This document shows positions 8,712 to 16,545 of a stretch of 36,421 bases of DNA, piece after piece. Source of the stretch: Bacteroidales bacterium (lineage in GTDB: Bacteria; Bacteroidota; Bacteroidia; Bacteroidales; WCHB1-69). The first letter of the stretch is position 1; each line of letters opens with the position of its first letter. The stretch lies in assembly GCA_031272025.1 (NCBI GenBank), contig JAISUP010000086.1:1-36421 (forward strand). The letters run 5' to 3'. The notes beneath the pieces are model-generated. The model was not told where the DNA came from. It did not search any database and was given only the letters and a program-made list of their open reading frames with translations. The position numbers and the translations under genes were made by a program.

Positions 8712-9308
8712 ATGATGAAACCGTCTTTTTTGGGCAAAAAAGAAAAAGCAGAAGATACAATGCAGTTGATACAAGATTGCATCGCAGGGGTACAAAAAGC
8801 CCAATATAAGTTGTTTAGAGAATATTATAGTGATATGATGAATGTTTGTTTACGATACGCCGGTAACAGGGAGGAAGCCGAAGATATGCTCAATGAAGGG
8901 TTTGTTAAAATTTTTCAAAACTTGAATAAATATACAGACCAAAACACGCCACGCGCATGGATGAAACGCGTGATGGCTAACGCGGCAATAGACTATAACC
9001 GGAAATACAATAGTCACCGTTTCGAACAAGTCCCTTACGATGACCTTAACGAGAACGACTTGTATATCAGTGCAGAACATGCCATATTGCATCATCTTAC
9101 GCGTGGCGAACTCATGGATTGTATTCAAGCATTGCCCTACATGAGCCGACAAGTATTTAATCTTTATATCTTTGAAAATTATTCACATGCCGATATTGCA
9201 CAAATGCTCAATATAAAAGAAGGCACCTCACATTGGCATTTGAATCATGCCCGCACATTACTGAAAACCGCCTTGCAAAAAAGAGGCATTATACATTCAA
9301 CATATTGA
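8712..9308 (+). CDS. ECF RNA polymerase sigma factor
   Basis: A sigma-70 family extracytoplasmic-function factor. Region 2 lies at about 30-97 (YKLFREYYSDMMNVCLRYAG, the EEAEDMLNEGFVKIFQNL core, then the WMKRVMANAAIDYNRK DNA-melting segment). Region 4 lies at about 132-188 (LMDCIQALPYMSRQVFNLYI, the helix-turn-helix YSHADIAQMLNIKEGTS, HLNHARTLLK). Length 198 is normal. The start is ATG 8712; the second Met (8715) or Met at 8760 are alternatives, since the family core starts near residue 17. It sits 39 bases after the VIT-vWA-TonB_C gene and 24 bases before a one-pass membrane protein gene, an arrangement expected for a sigma factor held by a membrane partner. The basic tail SHWHLNHAR is somewhat unusual in replacing the common SxxSRLxRAR. 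Confidence 0.92.
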   Translation: MMKPSFLGKKEKAEDTMQLIQDCIAGVQKAQYKLFREYYSDMMNVCLRYAGNREEAEDMLNEGFVKIFQNLNKYTDQNTPRAWMKRVMANAAIDYNRKYNSHRFEQVPYDDLNENDLYISAEHAILHHLTRGELMDCIQALPYMSRQVFNLYIFENYSHADIAQMLNIKEGTSHWHLNHARTLLKTALQKRGIIHSTY

Positions 9309-9332
9309 TAAAAAAAACAGATAAATACGATA

Positions 9333-9848
9333 ATGGATAAATTTGATTTATGGATTAAGGAAACAGCGGAGTTGGAAAAGCCTGCTTTTAAAGAAAAATA
9401 TTGGAGAAGTTTCGCCCGAAAAGCAGGTATGAAAATAGGCATGTCGGGAAGTCAGAAAGCATTATGGGCTTTCGCGGGAGGTATTGCCGCCGCGAGCGTG
9501 ATAGGAGTTTTGTATTGGATAGGTACCCCTTTCGTGTCGCCAACCCTTAAGGGTACACAGCCTATACAAATAAATGCCGAATGTCCTATCCCGTCTCCCT
9601 TGCCGACGGAGAATCCCTCTTGTGTAGAAAAAAACGTTAAAGATAGTCATGCATCCTTACCCGAAGTTACTCTACCAGCAACTGTTTCTAAAAACAAAAT
9701 ATCCAAGCCGACAGTTGCCCACACCGCATCCGTCATGGAGAATACCCCGACAGAAGACACCCTGAACAATGCCCCCATCAAACCATATCAAAATAATTAC
9801 GGACGCGTTCTTTATATAGACATAGATACGATAAAAGATGCAGAATAG
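9333..9848 (+). CDS. single-pass membrane protein downstream of ECF sigma, candidate anti-sigma factor
   Basis: No named family recognised. The 171 residues divide into a soluble N-terminus (1-43; DKFDLWIKETAELEKPAFKE, then a basic WRSFARKAGMK), one membrane segment at about 44-65 (ALWAFAGGIAAASVIGVLYW), and a Pro/Thr/Ser-rich, probably disordered periplasmic tail (66-171) ending in YGRVLYIDIDTIKDAE. This is the topology of anti-sigma factors, and the position directly behind an ECF sigma gene agrees. No HxxxCxxC zinc anti-sigma motif is present, and the cytoplasmic part is short. Function is inferred from context only; a structural membrane protein in the same operon is equally possible. Gene reality is supported by the tight spacing and coding-like sequence. 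Confidence 0.72.
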   Translation: MDKFDLWIKETAELEKPAFKEKYWRSFARKAGMKIGMSGSQKALWAFAGGIAAASVIGVLYWIGTPFVSPTLKGTQPIQINAECPIPSPLPTENPSCVEKNVKDSHASLPEVTLPATVSKNKISKPTVAHTASVMENTPTEDTLNNAPIKPYQNNYGRVLYIDIDTIKDAE

Positions 9849-9881
9849 AATTTAGAATTTAGACAAACCCTTATTATTAAA

Positions 9882-10667
9882 TTACTTATAAATAGTATCG
9901 TAGTCGCGGGTTTGTTTCACGGTCTTCTGGTATTGTTTTTGTTTTTGTTGTGCGATATGTTCTAAACCGGCTTCGGCTGCACGCTGTTCGGCTTTCTTAA
10001 TGGTGTAGTCGGCTCCCTCGCCAATCATTTTTTCATTAATAAACAATTGCACCTTGTATAGTCGCGCGTTTCGGCGACGACGTACTCGCTTGGGATCTTC
10101 CAACAATTTATAAAGTACTTTTTTTCTTCGTTTTTGTGCCCATGTCAGTATTTGACTTTTATAATTTGTATTTTCAATTAAGATGGTATCTAAGTCCACG
10201 CGAGTAAAAAATACTTTTTGGAGCAGTATTTTTTTTGTTTTTTCATAGCCGAGTTCTAAGAAAAGTGCGCCGGTAAAGGCTTCGAAAGCATCCCCGTTTG
10301 CCGATTTGGAATGCACGTGCTCGTTTATTTTCACGAGAGTATGTAACCCTATTTCGCGGGAAATTTTATTTAACTGGTCTCGACATACCATACGGGAGCG
10401 CATCTCGGTAAGGGCACCTTCACTCAATAGAGGAAACCGTTTGAAAAGATATTCGGCGGCAATCATGTCTAAAACGGCATCGCCAAGGTATTCCAAACGC
10501 TCGTTGTCTATGTTTGCATGAATGTTATTTTTACGCGACAGCGACCGGTGCGTCAATGCCATGATATACAAATCAACATGCTTCGGGCGAACACCAAACA
10601 TAGCACGTATGTAGTTGTATACCTCTTTTTCCGTTTGAGTTTTTTTTGAAAAAAGAAAATCAAACAT
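9882..10667 (-). CDS. rnc: ribonuclease III
   Basis: Double-strand-specific endoribonuclease that processes rRNA precursors and structured mRNA in the cytosol. The endonuclease domain (about 10-150) contains the signature NERLEYLGDAVLD at 55-67. By alignment with E. coli the active-site acids are E56, E59, D63, D126 and E129 (GDAFEAFTGALFLELGY). A dsRNA-binding domain covers about 165-245, ending IKKAEQRAAEAGLEHI. I chose ATG 10667 (MFDFLFSKK) because an upstream in-frame ATG at 10703 would add a Phe-rich stretch encoded inside the acpP/rnc hairpin. In most Bacteroidales this gene follows acpP and fabF; here it follows acpP directly, about 110 bases downstream. The protein ends in a lysine/glutamine-rich tail. 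Confidence 0.93.
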   Translation of the reverse strand: MFDFLFSKKTQTEKEVYNYIRAMFGVRPKHVDLYIMALTHRSLSRKNNIHANIDNERLEYLGDAVLDMIAAEYLFKRFPLLSEGALTEMRSRMVCRDQLNKISREIGLHTLVKINEHVHSKSANGDAFEAFTGALFLELGYEKTKKILLQKVFFTRVDLDTILIENTNYKSQILTWAQKRRKKVLYKLLEDPKRVRRRRNARLYKVQLFINEKMIGEGADYTIKKAEQRAAEAGLEHIAQQKQKQYQKTVKQTRDYDTIYK

Positions 10668-10690
10668 GTTCGCGGGATAAATAAAAAAAA

Positions 10691-10757
10691 AGAACAGTCT
10701 CAAAAATTTGGCAATATAGACGTATAGAGGGTCATTCGAGCCTTTTGAGACAGTTCT
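10691..10757 (-). terminator. Inverted repeat with T-tract between acpP and rnc (probable acpP terminator)
   Basis: Arms at 10691-10705 and 10743-10757 pair over 15 positions with one mismatch (AGAACAGTCTCAAAA against the complement of TTTTGAGACAGTTCT), enclosing a 37-base loop. Read on the minus strand the second arm is followed by a run of about nine T, as in a rho-independent terminator for acpP. The long loop is unusual; a small non-autonomous insertion (MITE-like) is an alternative, but I see no clear target duplication. Confidence 0.6.
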
Positions 10758-10777
10758 TTCTTCTTACAATTAGATTT

Positions 10778-11014
10778 TTATTGCAATTTGCTTTCAATAT
10801 AAGCAATCGCGTCACCCACGGTGGTTAATTTTTCGGCTTGGTCGTCCGGAATCTCCACGTCAAATTCTTTTTCAAATTCCATGACCATTTCAACCGTGTC
10901 CAACGAGTCGGCACCTAAATCATTGGTGAAACTCTTCTCAGGCGTTACATCCGCGATGTCCACGCTCAATTTTTCGGCAATCAATGCCCTTACTTTGTCA
11001 TTAATTTCTGTCAT
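10778..11014 (-). CDS. acpP: acyl carrier protein
   Basis: The 78-residue acidic four-helix carrier on which fatty acids are built. The phosphopantetheine attachment serine is S37 in [17 protein letters not shown], and the C-terminal part [17 protein letters not shown] is typical. The ATG at 11014 gives the normal family length. It is divergent from purA across a 229-base gap containing a candidate promoter for each direction. Directly downstream come a hairpin and rnc; the fabF gene for beta-ketoacyl-ACP synthase II normally found here is missing. Confidence 0.97.
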   Translation of the reverse strand: MTEINDKVRALIAEKLSVDIADVTPEKSFTNDLGADSLDTVEMVMEFEKEFDVEIPDDQAEKLTTVGDAIAYIESKLQ

Positions 11015-11040
11015 AATAATTCTTTTTAAAAATTAGCCCG

Positions 11041-11048
11041 CGAAAGTA
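11041..11048 (-). promoter_or_regulatory. Candidate -7 element TACTTTCG for acpP
   Basis: On the minus strand TACTTTCG lies 26 bases before the acpP ATG. It differs at one position (C for T) from TAnnTTTG. No clear -33 TTG was found at the right distance, so this is a moderate call. Confidence 0.4.
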
Positions 11049-11192
11049 CTACTTTTTCTGTAATTAGACATGATTTTTTTACTCTTTTTTTTAAAATAAA
11101 TTATAAAATACTGATAATAAGTTAAATGTATTTTCACATTCTTTAATATATATTAAGTTTTATAAACATTGTTGTATTTGGCAATTTTCATG

Positions 11193-11200
11193 TACCTTTG
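11193..11200 (+). promoter_or_regulatory. Bacteroidota -7 element TACCTTTG for purA
   Basis: TACCTTTG followed by CAACC, 43 bases before the purA ATG, a full match to TAnnTTTG. A TTG at 11169-11171 lies 21 bases upstream and is a plausible -33 element. The rest of the 229-base acpP/purA gap is AT-rich with no other structure seen. Confidence 0.7.
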
Positions 11201-11243
11201 CAACCGAATTTTTTAATCATCAAAATACCTTACTTTTTATAAG

Positions 11244-12518
11244 ATGACAAATATAGATATTTTATTGGGTTTGCAATGGGGCGATGAAGGCAAAGGAAAA
11301 GTAGTAGACTTGTTGGCACGCGATTATGATGTGATTACCCGATTTCAAGGAGGTCCTAACGCGGGACATTCAATTGAATTTAACGGGTTAAAACACGTGT
11401 TGCATATTATTCCTTCCGGCATTTTTCATCGCGATAAAATTAATTTGATAGGCAATGGGGTAGTCCTTGATCCCGTGATTTTTAAAGAAGAGATTCGGGC
11501 GTTGGAAACGATGGGATTGACCCCGGCAGATAATTTGCTCGTGTCGGATAAAGCCCATCTGATTTTGCCTACACACCGCTTACTTGACGCGGCGCAAGAA
11601 ACGCGAAAAGGTGCATCTAAAATAGGCTCTACGCTCAAAGGAATTGGTCCTGCCTACACGGATAAAACCGGACGCGCGGGACTGCGCGTGGGCGATATTC
11701 TCACTCCTTCTTTTAAAGAAAAATATGATTCGCTTAAAAACAATCATTTAAAACAACTTGCTACTTTGGAATTTGATGTCCAAAGTCAATTAGACACTAT
11801 GGAAAAAGAGTGGTTGGCATCTTTGGAAACCTTGAAAACGTTCAATGTTGTTTCGGCAGAATATGTATTGCACGACTATTTTATGTCGGGCAAACGGGTT
11901 TTGGCAGAAGGGGCGCAAGGCACTCTATTGGATGTTGATTTCGGGTCGTATCCATTTGTTACGTCTTCCAATACTATCGCGGCGGGTACTTTTACCGGAC
12001 TTGGAGTAGCACCGGGTAGAACCGGTCGGGTCTATGGCATCGTGAAAGCCTATTGTACCCGCGTGGGTAGTGGTCCTTTTCCTACCGAACTTCACGATGA
12101 TACCGGAGACCTGCTACGCGAAAAAGGAGCAGAATTTGGTGCAACTACTGGAAGACCAAGACGTTGTGGATGGCTCGACCTCGTGGCACTGAAATACGCC
12201 GTGATGCTCAACGGGGTTACCGACATCGTCCTAACTAAAGCCGATGTCTTGTCAGGATTTGACGAAATTAAAGTCTGCGATGCCTATCTGATGCAAGGAA
12301 AACCTCACACGAGAATGCCTTTTGAACAAAACGTCCCCATAACTCCCCGTTATCGTACTTTCCGAGGTTGGACTGAAAATATTACCCCCTGCAAAGAATA
12401 CAGCGAATTGCCCGAAGCCCTTAAAGAATATATTTCTTTTATAGAGCAAGAAACCTGCACCCGCGTGTCTATCGTGTCCGTGGGTCCCGATCGTGTAGAA
12501 ACCATAAAACGTGTATGA
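11244..12518 (+). CDS. purA: adenylosuccinate synthetase
   Basis: Cytosolic enzyme of purine synthesis that joins IMP and aspartate using GTP to form adenylosuccinate. The N-terminal phosphate loop GLQWGDEGKGKVVD (9-22) includes the catalytic acid D14, and H42 in GGPNAGH is the partner histidine. Further family motifs are GIGPAYTDK, the IMP-binding LAEGAQGTLLDVDFGSYP..TSSN segment at about 218-240, GVAPGRTGRVYGIVKAYCTRVGSGP (in two parts) and the guanine-recognition TKAD with GFDEIKVCDAY. The 424 residues match family length. A mini-lipoprotein gene overlaps its stop by four bases, so the two are translationally coupled. Confidence 0.98.
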   Translation: MTNIDILLGLQWGDEGKGKVVDLLARDYDVITRFQGGPNAGHSIEFNGLKHVLHIIPSGIFHRDKINLIGNGVVLDPVIFKEEIRALETMGLTPADNLLVSDKAHLILPTHRLLDAAQETRKGASKIGSTLKGIGPAYTDKTGRAGLRVGDILTPSFKEKYDSLKNNHLKQLATLEFDVQSQLDTMEKEWLASLETLKTFNVVSAEYVLHDYFMSGKRVLAEGAQGTLLDVDFGSYPFVTSSNTIAAGTFTGLGVAPGRTGRVYGIVKAYCTRVGSGPFPTELHDDTGDLLREKGAEFGATTGRPRRCGWLDLVALKYAVMLNGVTDIVLTKADVLSGFDEIKVCDAYLMQGKPHTRMPFEQNVPITPRYRTFRGWTENITPCKEYSELPEALKEYISFIEQETCTRVSIVSVGPDRVETIKRV

Positions 12519-12697
12519 TGAAAATAAAAAGTATTGTATCCCTAATCATGATATTCTTTATGTCGTGGGTCGTGCTCTCGTGCAGCCCACGCGTTTATGG
12601 TCAAACCAAACGTAAAAAACTCAAAAATTGTGGTTGCGAACACCTATATCCAACCCATGATATAGAGAATAATAAAGCATATTTTGCCTCTAAATAA
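12515..12697 (+). CDS. small putative lipoprotein overlapping purA
   Basis: A 60-residue protein whose ATG at 12515 overlaps the purA TGA (ATGA coupling). The N-terminus is a lipoprotein signal: MMKIK, a hydrophobic run, and lipobox VLSC with lipidated Cys at about residue 23. The mature part is only about 38 residues, very basic (TKRKKLKNCGCEH) with a CxC pair. I do not recognise the family; similar tiny Bacteroidota lipoproteins with a basic NCGC motif exist but have no assigned role that I know. Coupling to purA suggests constant, low-regulation expression. Confidence 0.65.
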   Translation: MMKIKSIVSLIMIFFMSWVVLSCSPRVYGQTKRKKLKNCGCEHLYPTHDIENNKAYFASK

Positions 12698-12739
12698 AAA
12701 AAACTAACATTTTGTTGTTGATTATTCTTTTTTTTTTCG

Positions 12740-12747
12740 TATCTTTG
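12740..12747 (+). promoter_or_regulatory. Bacteroidota promoter (TTG-N19-TATCTTTG) for the M23 operon
   Basis: TATCTTTG followed by CAC lies 37 bases before the M23 peptidase ATG. TTG at 12718-12720 is 19 bases upstream, the expected -33 spacing. It probably drives the three-gene M23/glycosidase/ThpR run. Confidence 0.72.
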
Positions 12748-12784
12748 CACACAATTTAACAGGTTATCATTCTATTTCAATATT

Positions 12785-13774
12785 ATGAAACATATTATTG
12801 CAGGTCTAACGATGGTTTCCATGATGTTTCTCATGAACAACGGGTGGGCACAAACCCACGAAAAACAAAATAAAGAAATTGAGTTTGAGGAAGTTGATGG
12901 TAAAACTATGGTGAAAGAAAATGAAACGGGGAGTAGTATGTCGGGGGCAGACAGTGATGACGATACCGGCATAGACGAAGATGATATGGAAAATATTTCG
13001 TATCGCGGAGCGTCCATTTATTTTTTATATTTGGAATGGATGGCGGGTTATGGTACTTATCAGAATTTTGATGTGATGTCGATACATTATCGGCACGATG
13101 GTAACGTGAGTGCAGACACGTTAGTACTAACGGGCTATCATCACCCGGCTCCGTATAAAGTAACTTCTAATTATGGCAAACGTCGCAAACGGATGCACTA
13201 CGGGATAGACTTAGGTTTTCCATTAGGTACTCCTGTGGTCGCGGCTTTTGATGGTATCGTGCGGGTATCGCAAATTCATGCCGGTGGTTATGGCAACTTA
13301 GTCGTGATACGGCACGATAACGGGTTAGAAACTTATTACGGGCATTTGTCCAAGCGCATGGTCAACCCCGGACAAGTTGTACGTGCTGGCGATACTATTG
13401 GTTTGGGCGGCAATACCGGACGTTCTTACGGGTGTCATCTCCACTTTGAAACCCGATACCTCGGTATTCCATTTAACCCGCGACAAATTATTGATTTCGA
13501 CAGTATGCAATTAACTTGTGATACCTTGTTTGTTAAAGGAAACGAACAAAAAAACTTAATCGTGGACAATAAAAAAACGCGAAACGCACCTGACCTTACG
13601 CCGTCGCAACCTATCGCCTCATCGCGAAACACCACTACCTATTACAAAGTAAAATCGGGTGATACACTTTCCGGTATTGCCTTTCGCTATGGAACAAGCG
13701 TAACTACCATAAAAAAAATCAATGGATTACGTAATGATTTTTTGAGTGTGGGACAACAATTACGAATAAAATAA
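12785..13774 (+). CDS. M23 family peptidoglycan endopeptidase with C-terminal LysM
   Basis: An exported zinc endopeptidase acting on peptidoglycan cross-links. The signal peptide spans about 1-22 (ending NNGWAQ). A highly acidic linker (residues 31-70, with [14 protein letters not shown]) precedes the M23 domain (about 125-235). Zinc ligands by family are H138 and D142 (MHYGIDLG) and H220 in CHLHFE, with H187 in TYYGHLS and H218 in the active site. All are present, so it should be a true enzyme, not a degenerate activator. A single LysM domain (286-329; [20 protein letters not shown]) anchors it to glycan strands. It begins a compact operon, with the next gene 12 bases downstream. Confidence 0.93.
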   Translation: MKHIIAGLTMVSMMFLMNNGWAQTHEKQNKEIEFEEVDGKTMVKENETGSSMSGADSDDDTGIDEDDMENISYRGASIYFLYLEWMAGYGTYQNFDVMSIHYRHDGNVSADTLVLTGYHHPAPYKVTSNYGKRRKRMHYGIDLGFPLGTPVVAAFDGIVRVSQIHAGGYGNLVVIRHDNGLETYYGHLSKRMVNPGQVVRAGDTIGLGGNTGRSYGCHLHFETRYLGIPFNPRQIIDFDSMQLTCDTLFVKGNEQKNLIVDNKKTRNAPDLTPSQPIASSRNTTTYYKVKSGDTLSGIAFRYGTSVTTIKKINGLRNDFLSVGQQLRIK

Positions 13775-13786
13775 TCGCTTCTTTGA

Positions 13787-15952
13787 ATGCGAATACAATG
13801 CAAAACGATTGTACTTATTGCCTGCTGTTTGTGTGGTTTTCTGCCGTTAATGACACAAAATGTATTGTTGGAGAAGGACATTTGGCAACATATAAAACAT
13901 GATTTCAAAAATATTCCTTTAAAAAACAGACCGAATCCTTTATGGTTTTGGAATGACACGAGCGTAGATACCGCTGAATTAAAAAAACAAATAAGAGATT
14001 TTAAACTTGCCGGTTATGGGGGGCTAAGCATATTGCCTTTTGGTAAAAATTTTAAACCGGAATATCTTACCGAAGATTATTTTAAAGTTTATCGTTTTTG
14101 CGTAGAAGAGGCACAAAGACAAGGATTAAGTCTTTGGTTATACGATGAATACGGTTTTCCTTCCGGCACGGCAGGAGACATTAATGGGGATGGGATAGGC
14201 AGGTTTAAGCAAAAATATCCGGAGTTCACTAACAAACGTTTAGACAAGATAGAATACATGGTGAAGGGGGGCGAGATGTTGGAACAAGCACTTCCTCTTA
14301 CCCCGCTGATGGCGGCAGTGGCTATGAATGTGCGAACACGGGAACGAATCAATTTAAGAACGTGTATTTTTGGAGACACGCTACGTTGGCTACCGCCTTT
14401 TGGAAAATGGAAAGTGATGATTTTTACTTGTATTAACGCGGGAAACACGCTCGTGGACTACATGAGTCCCGAAGCCGTGAATGCTTTTATAGCGATGACC
14501 CACGAAGCCTATTATCAACGATTGGCCCCTTGGTTTGGAAACACTATCATGGGTACTTTTTTTGATGAACCTACGCTTTATTATGCCGAAGGACGCTCGT
14601 GGACCCCTGATTTTAATCGTAAATTTAGAGAAAAATACGGGATAGCCCCCGACTTGTATTATCCTGCACTTTGGTATGATATAGGAAAAGAAACGGCAGA
14701 GGCACGCGACTATTTATTTGGATTTAGGGCTACGCTCTACGCGGAGGGCTATCCCAAACTCGTGAGTGAATGGAGTAAGACTCATGGCATACATGCTACC
14801 GGACATCAGGATAACGAAGAAATAATCAATTGCACGGGTACGTCCGGCGATTTGATGAAATGTTTTAAATATCAAGATATACCGGGAATTGACAAAATTG
14901 GGGGCGACCGACCCGCCGAGCATTTTTATAAAATAGTCAGTTCGGCAGCACGCTTATGGGATCACCCCTTCGTGATGTCGGAAACGTTTGGAGCAATGGG
15001 CAATATCTCGTGGAATACGTTATATGGTATAGCCATGAATCAATACGCGAAAGGAATTAACCTGCTCATTCCTCATGCCGTGTGGTACGACACCGCGAAA
15101 GTGTATTTCTTGCCCGAATTGTCAACCCGAAATCCGCTTTATGCCGACACCCTTCCCATTTTTAACGACTATCTTGCCCGTCTGAATTTGCTCTTGCAAA
15201 ATGAGGGACAATGGCAAGGCAACATTGCCGTGCTTTACCCTATTCATACCTTACAATGCGAACATTATATGGACGGACCTTTGGGATACTATAGGGGAGG
15301 CGTAGAAATACAGGGAATGAATTATACGCGCATCGGGGTCGAGTTGTTCGATAGCCTTGGTATGGACTTCCTTTTTATCCACCCGGAAATTTTAGACGAG
15401 CATTGTAGTATTAAGAACGGCAATTTATGTTTGAAAACCAAATCCTACGAGAACACGTTTCACACTTTCATTGTACCGGCAAGCACGACTATTTCTTTGA
15501 GCAATTTGCAAAAAATGCAACAATTTGTTCGAGCAGGAGGTATGCTGATTTTAGTGGGACAAACGCCAAGCAAAGCCACGCGAACTTCCGAAAACTCGAA
15601 AGTGAAGAAGGGCATGGCACAATTGAAAAAACAGTCTCGCGTATTTTGCATCAACCACCCGTCTGACTTAAAAACGTGTCTTGCTCAAAATAGTTCATCG
15701 ATTTTCAAAACAAAACAAACAGTTCCTCATTTACACAAGATTTATGAAGGAAAAAATATATGGTTTTTTGCCAATTCTGAGCCCGCTCAAAAAAATGTGG
15801 AAGTAGAACTTAATGGTCGTTTTGCTATAGAAATATGGGATCCCCATACCGGACAGGTATCCTCTATCCGTACTCTTGATATTTCCGGCAATAAAACTCG
15901 GTTTCAATTGCATTTCAATGGGGTACAATCTTTATTTGTCATAGAGAAATAA
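13787..15952 (+). CDS. exported GH106-like glycoside hydrolase (alpha-L-rhamnosidase-related)
   Basis: A 721-residue secreted protein, with signal peptide about 1-24 (LIACCLCGFLPLMTQ). The N-terminal barrel has PLWFWND, the ELKKQIRDFKLAGYGGLSI helix, and CVEEAQRQGLSLWLYDEYGFPSG (in two parts, about 105-127), a pattern I associate with GH106/alpha-L-rhamnosidase-like proteins. Candidate catalytic acids are E261 in FFDEPT and E399 in MSETFGAMG; this assignment is inference. A middle domain at about 490-640 (FIVPASTTISL, FVRAGGMLILVG) resembles the class I glutaminase-like fold of GH42 middle domains, and a beta-sandwich ends the protein. At 721 residues it is shorter than full GH106 enzymes. 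The neighbouring minus-strand mutarotase of the RhaM family would fit a deoxysugar substrate. Confidence 0.72.
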   Translation: MRIQCKTIVLIACCLCGFLPLMTQNVLLEKDIWQHIKHDFKNIPLKNRPNPLWFWNDTSVDTAELKKQIRDFKLAGYGGLSILPFGKNFKPEYLTEDYFKVYRFCVEEAQRQGLSLWLYDEYGFPSGTAGDINGDGIGRFKQKYPEFTNKRLDKIEYMVKGGEMLEQALPLTPLMAAVAMNVRTRERINLRTCIFGDTLRWLPPFGKWKVMIFTCINAGNTLVDYMSPEAVNAFIAMTHEAYYQRLAPWFGNTIMGTFFDEPTLYYAEGRSWTPDFNRKFREKYGIAPDLYYPALWYDIGKETAEARDYLFGFRATLYAEGYPKLVSEWSKTHGIHATGHQDNEEIINCTGTSGDLMKCFKYQDIPGIDKIGGDRPAEHFYKIVSSAARLWDHPFVMSETFGAMGNISWNTLYGIAMNQYAKGINLLIPHAVWYDTAKVYFLPELSTRNPLYADTLPIFNDYLARLNLLLQNEGQWQGNIAVLYPIHTLQCEHYMDGPLGYYRGGVEIQGMNYTRIGVELFDSLGMDFLFIHPEILDEHCSIKNGNLCLKTKSYENTFHTFIVPASTTISLSNLQKMQQFVRAGGMLILVGQTPSKATRTSENSKVKKGMAQLKKQSRVFCINHPSDLKTCLAQNSSSIFKTKQTVPHLHKIYEGKNIWFFANSEPAQKNVEVELNGRFAIEIWDPHTGQVSSIRTLDISGNKTRFQLHFNGVQSLFVIEK

Positions 15953-15956
15953 AAAA

Positions 15957-16526
15957 ATGAAACGTTTGTTTGTTGCCGTACCTGTTTTCTTGGATGCCCC
16001 GCTTAGAGATCTGTTTGTTCGTGTTAGAGCCGGTTGTAAATACGACAACATTGTTTGGGTACGCGAGGACTTGCTACATCTTACCGCCCGATTTATAGGA
16101 GCAACCTCGGAGTATCGTATCCCTATGCTAAAACAGATATTAGAGCAAATATGTGTAGCCGAAAGCCCCTTCACGCTCACGATAGACAAAATCTCCATTT
16201 TTGGCAGTCGCTATGCCCCGAAAGTAATATGGATAGGTTTTCAAGAATTTGAATGTTTTAAAAAATTGTTTTTAAAAATAGAAGATGCGATTGTTAGAGC
16301 AGAATTTCCAGCGGCAGAAGGTCATTTTGTCCCGCATATCACGATAGGACGAATAAAAAAAATAGATAATAAAAAACGTTTTCAACAAGTTTTGAACACA
16401 ACAATTCCTTTTCCCGAACAAACGCTATTTGTCAATGAAATCATGCTTTTTCAAAGCAAATTACATTCATCAGGACCTGAATATAAAATATTGGCACGGT
16501 TTCCCTTAGGCACATCAAAGATTTAG
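15957..16526 (+). CDS. thpR: RNA 2',3'-cyclic phosphodiesterase (2H family, LigT-like)
   Basis: A small cytosolic 2H phosphoesterase that opens 2',3'-cyclic phosphate ends of RNA; older annotations call it 2'-5' RNA ligase. Both HxT motifs are present: H41-L-T43 (LLHLTARFIG) and H127-I-T129 (VPHITIGRIK), spaced as in ThpR, and the N-terminus KRLFVAVPV is typical. Length 189 is normal. The ATG is four bases after the glycosidase stop. It converges on the M28 gene with 19 bases between stops and no visible terminator. Confidence 0.92.
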   Translation: MKRLFVAVPVFLDAPLRDLFVRVRAGCKYDNIVWVREDLLHLTARFIGATSEYRIPMLKQILEQICVAESPFTLTIDKISIFGSRYAPKVIWIGFQEFECFKKLFLKIEDAIVRAEFPAAEGHFVPHITIGRIKKIDNKKRFQQVLNTTIPFPEQTLFVNEIMLFQSKLHSSGPEYKILARFPLGTSKI

Positions 16527-16545
16527 TTGAAACAAGTTCCGGTAT

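Noticed and set aside
10668-10703. Upstream ATG (10703) for rnc giving a Phe-rich N-terminus
   Set aside because: The codons lie in the hairpin and its A/T tract; the family begins close to the Met at 10667.
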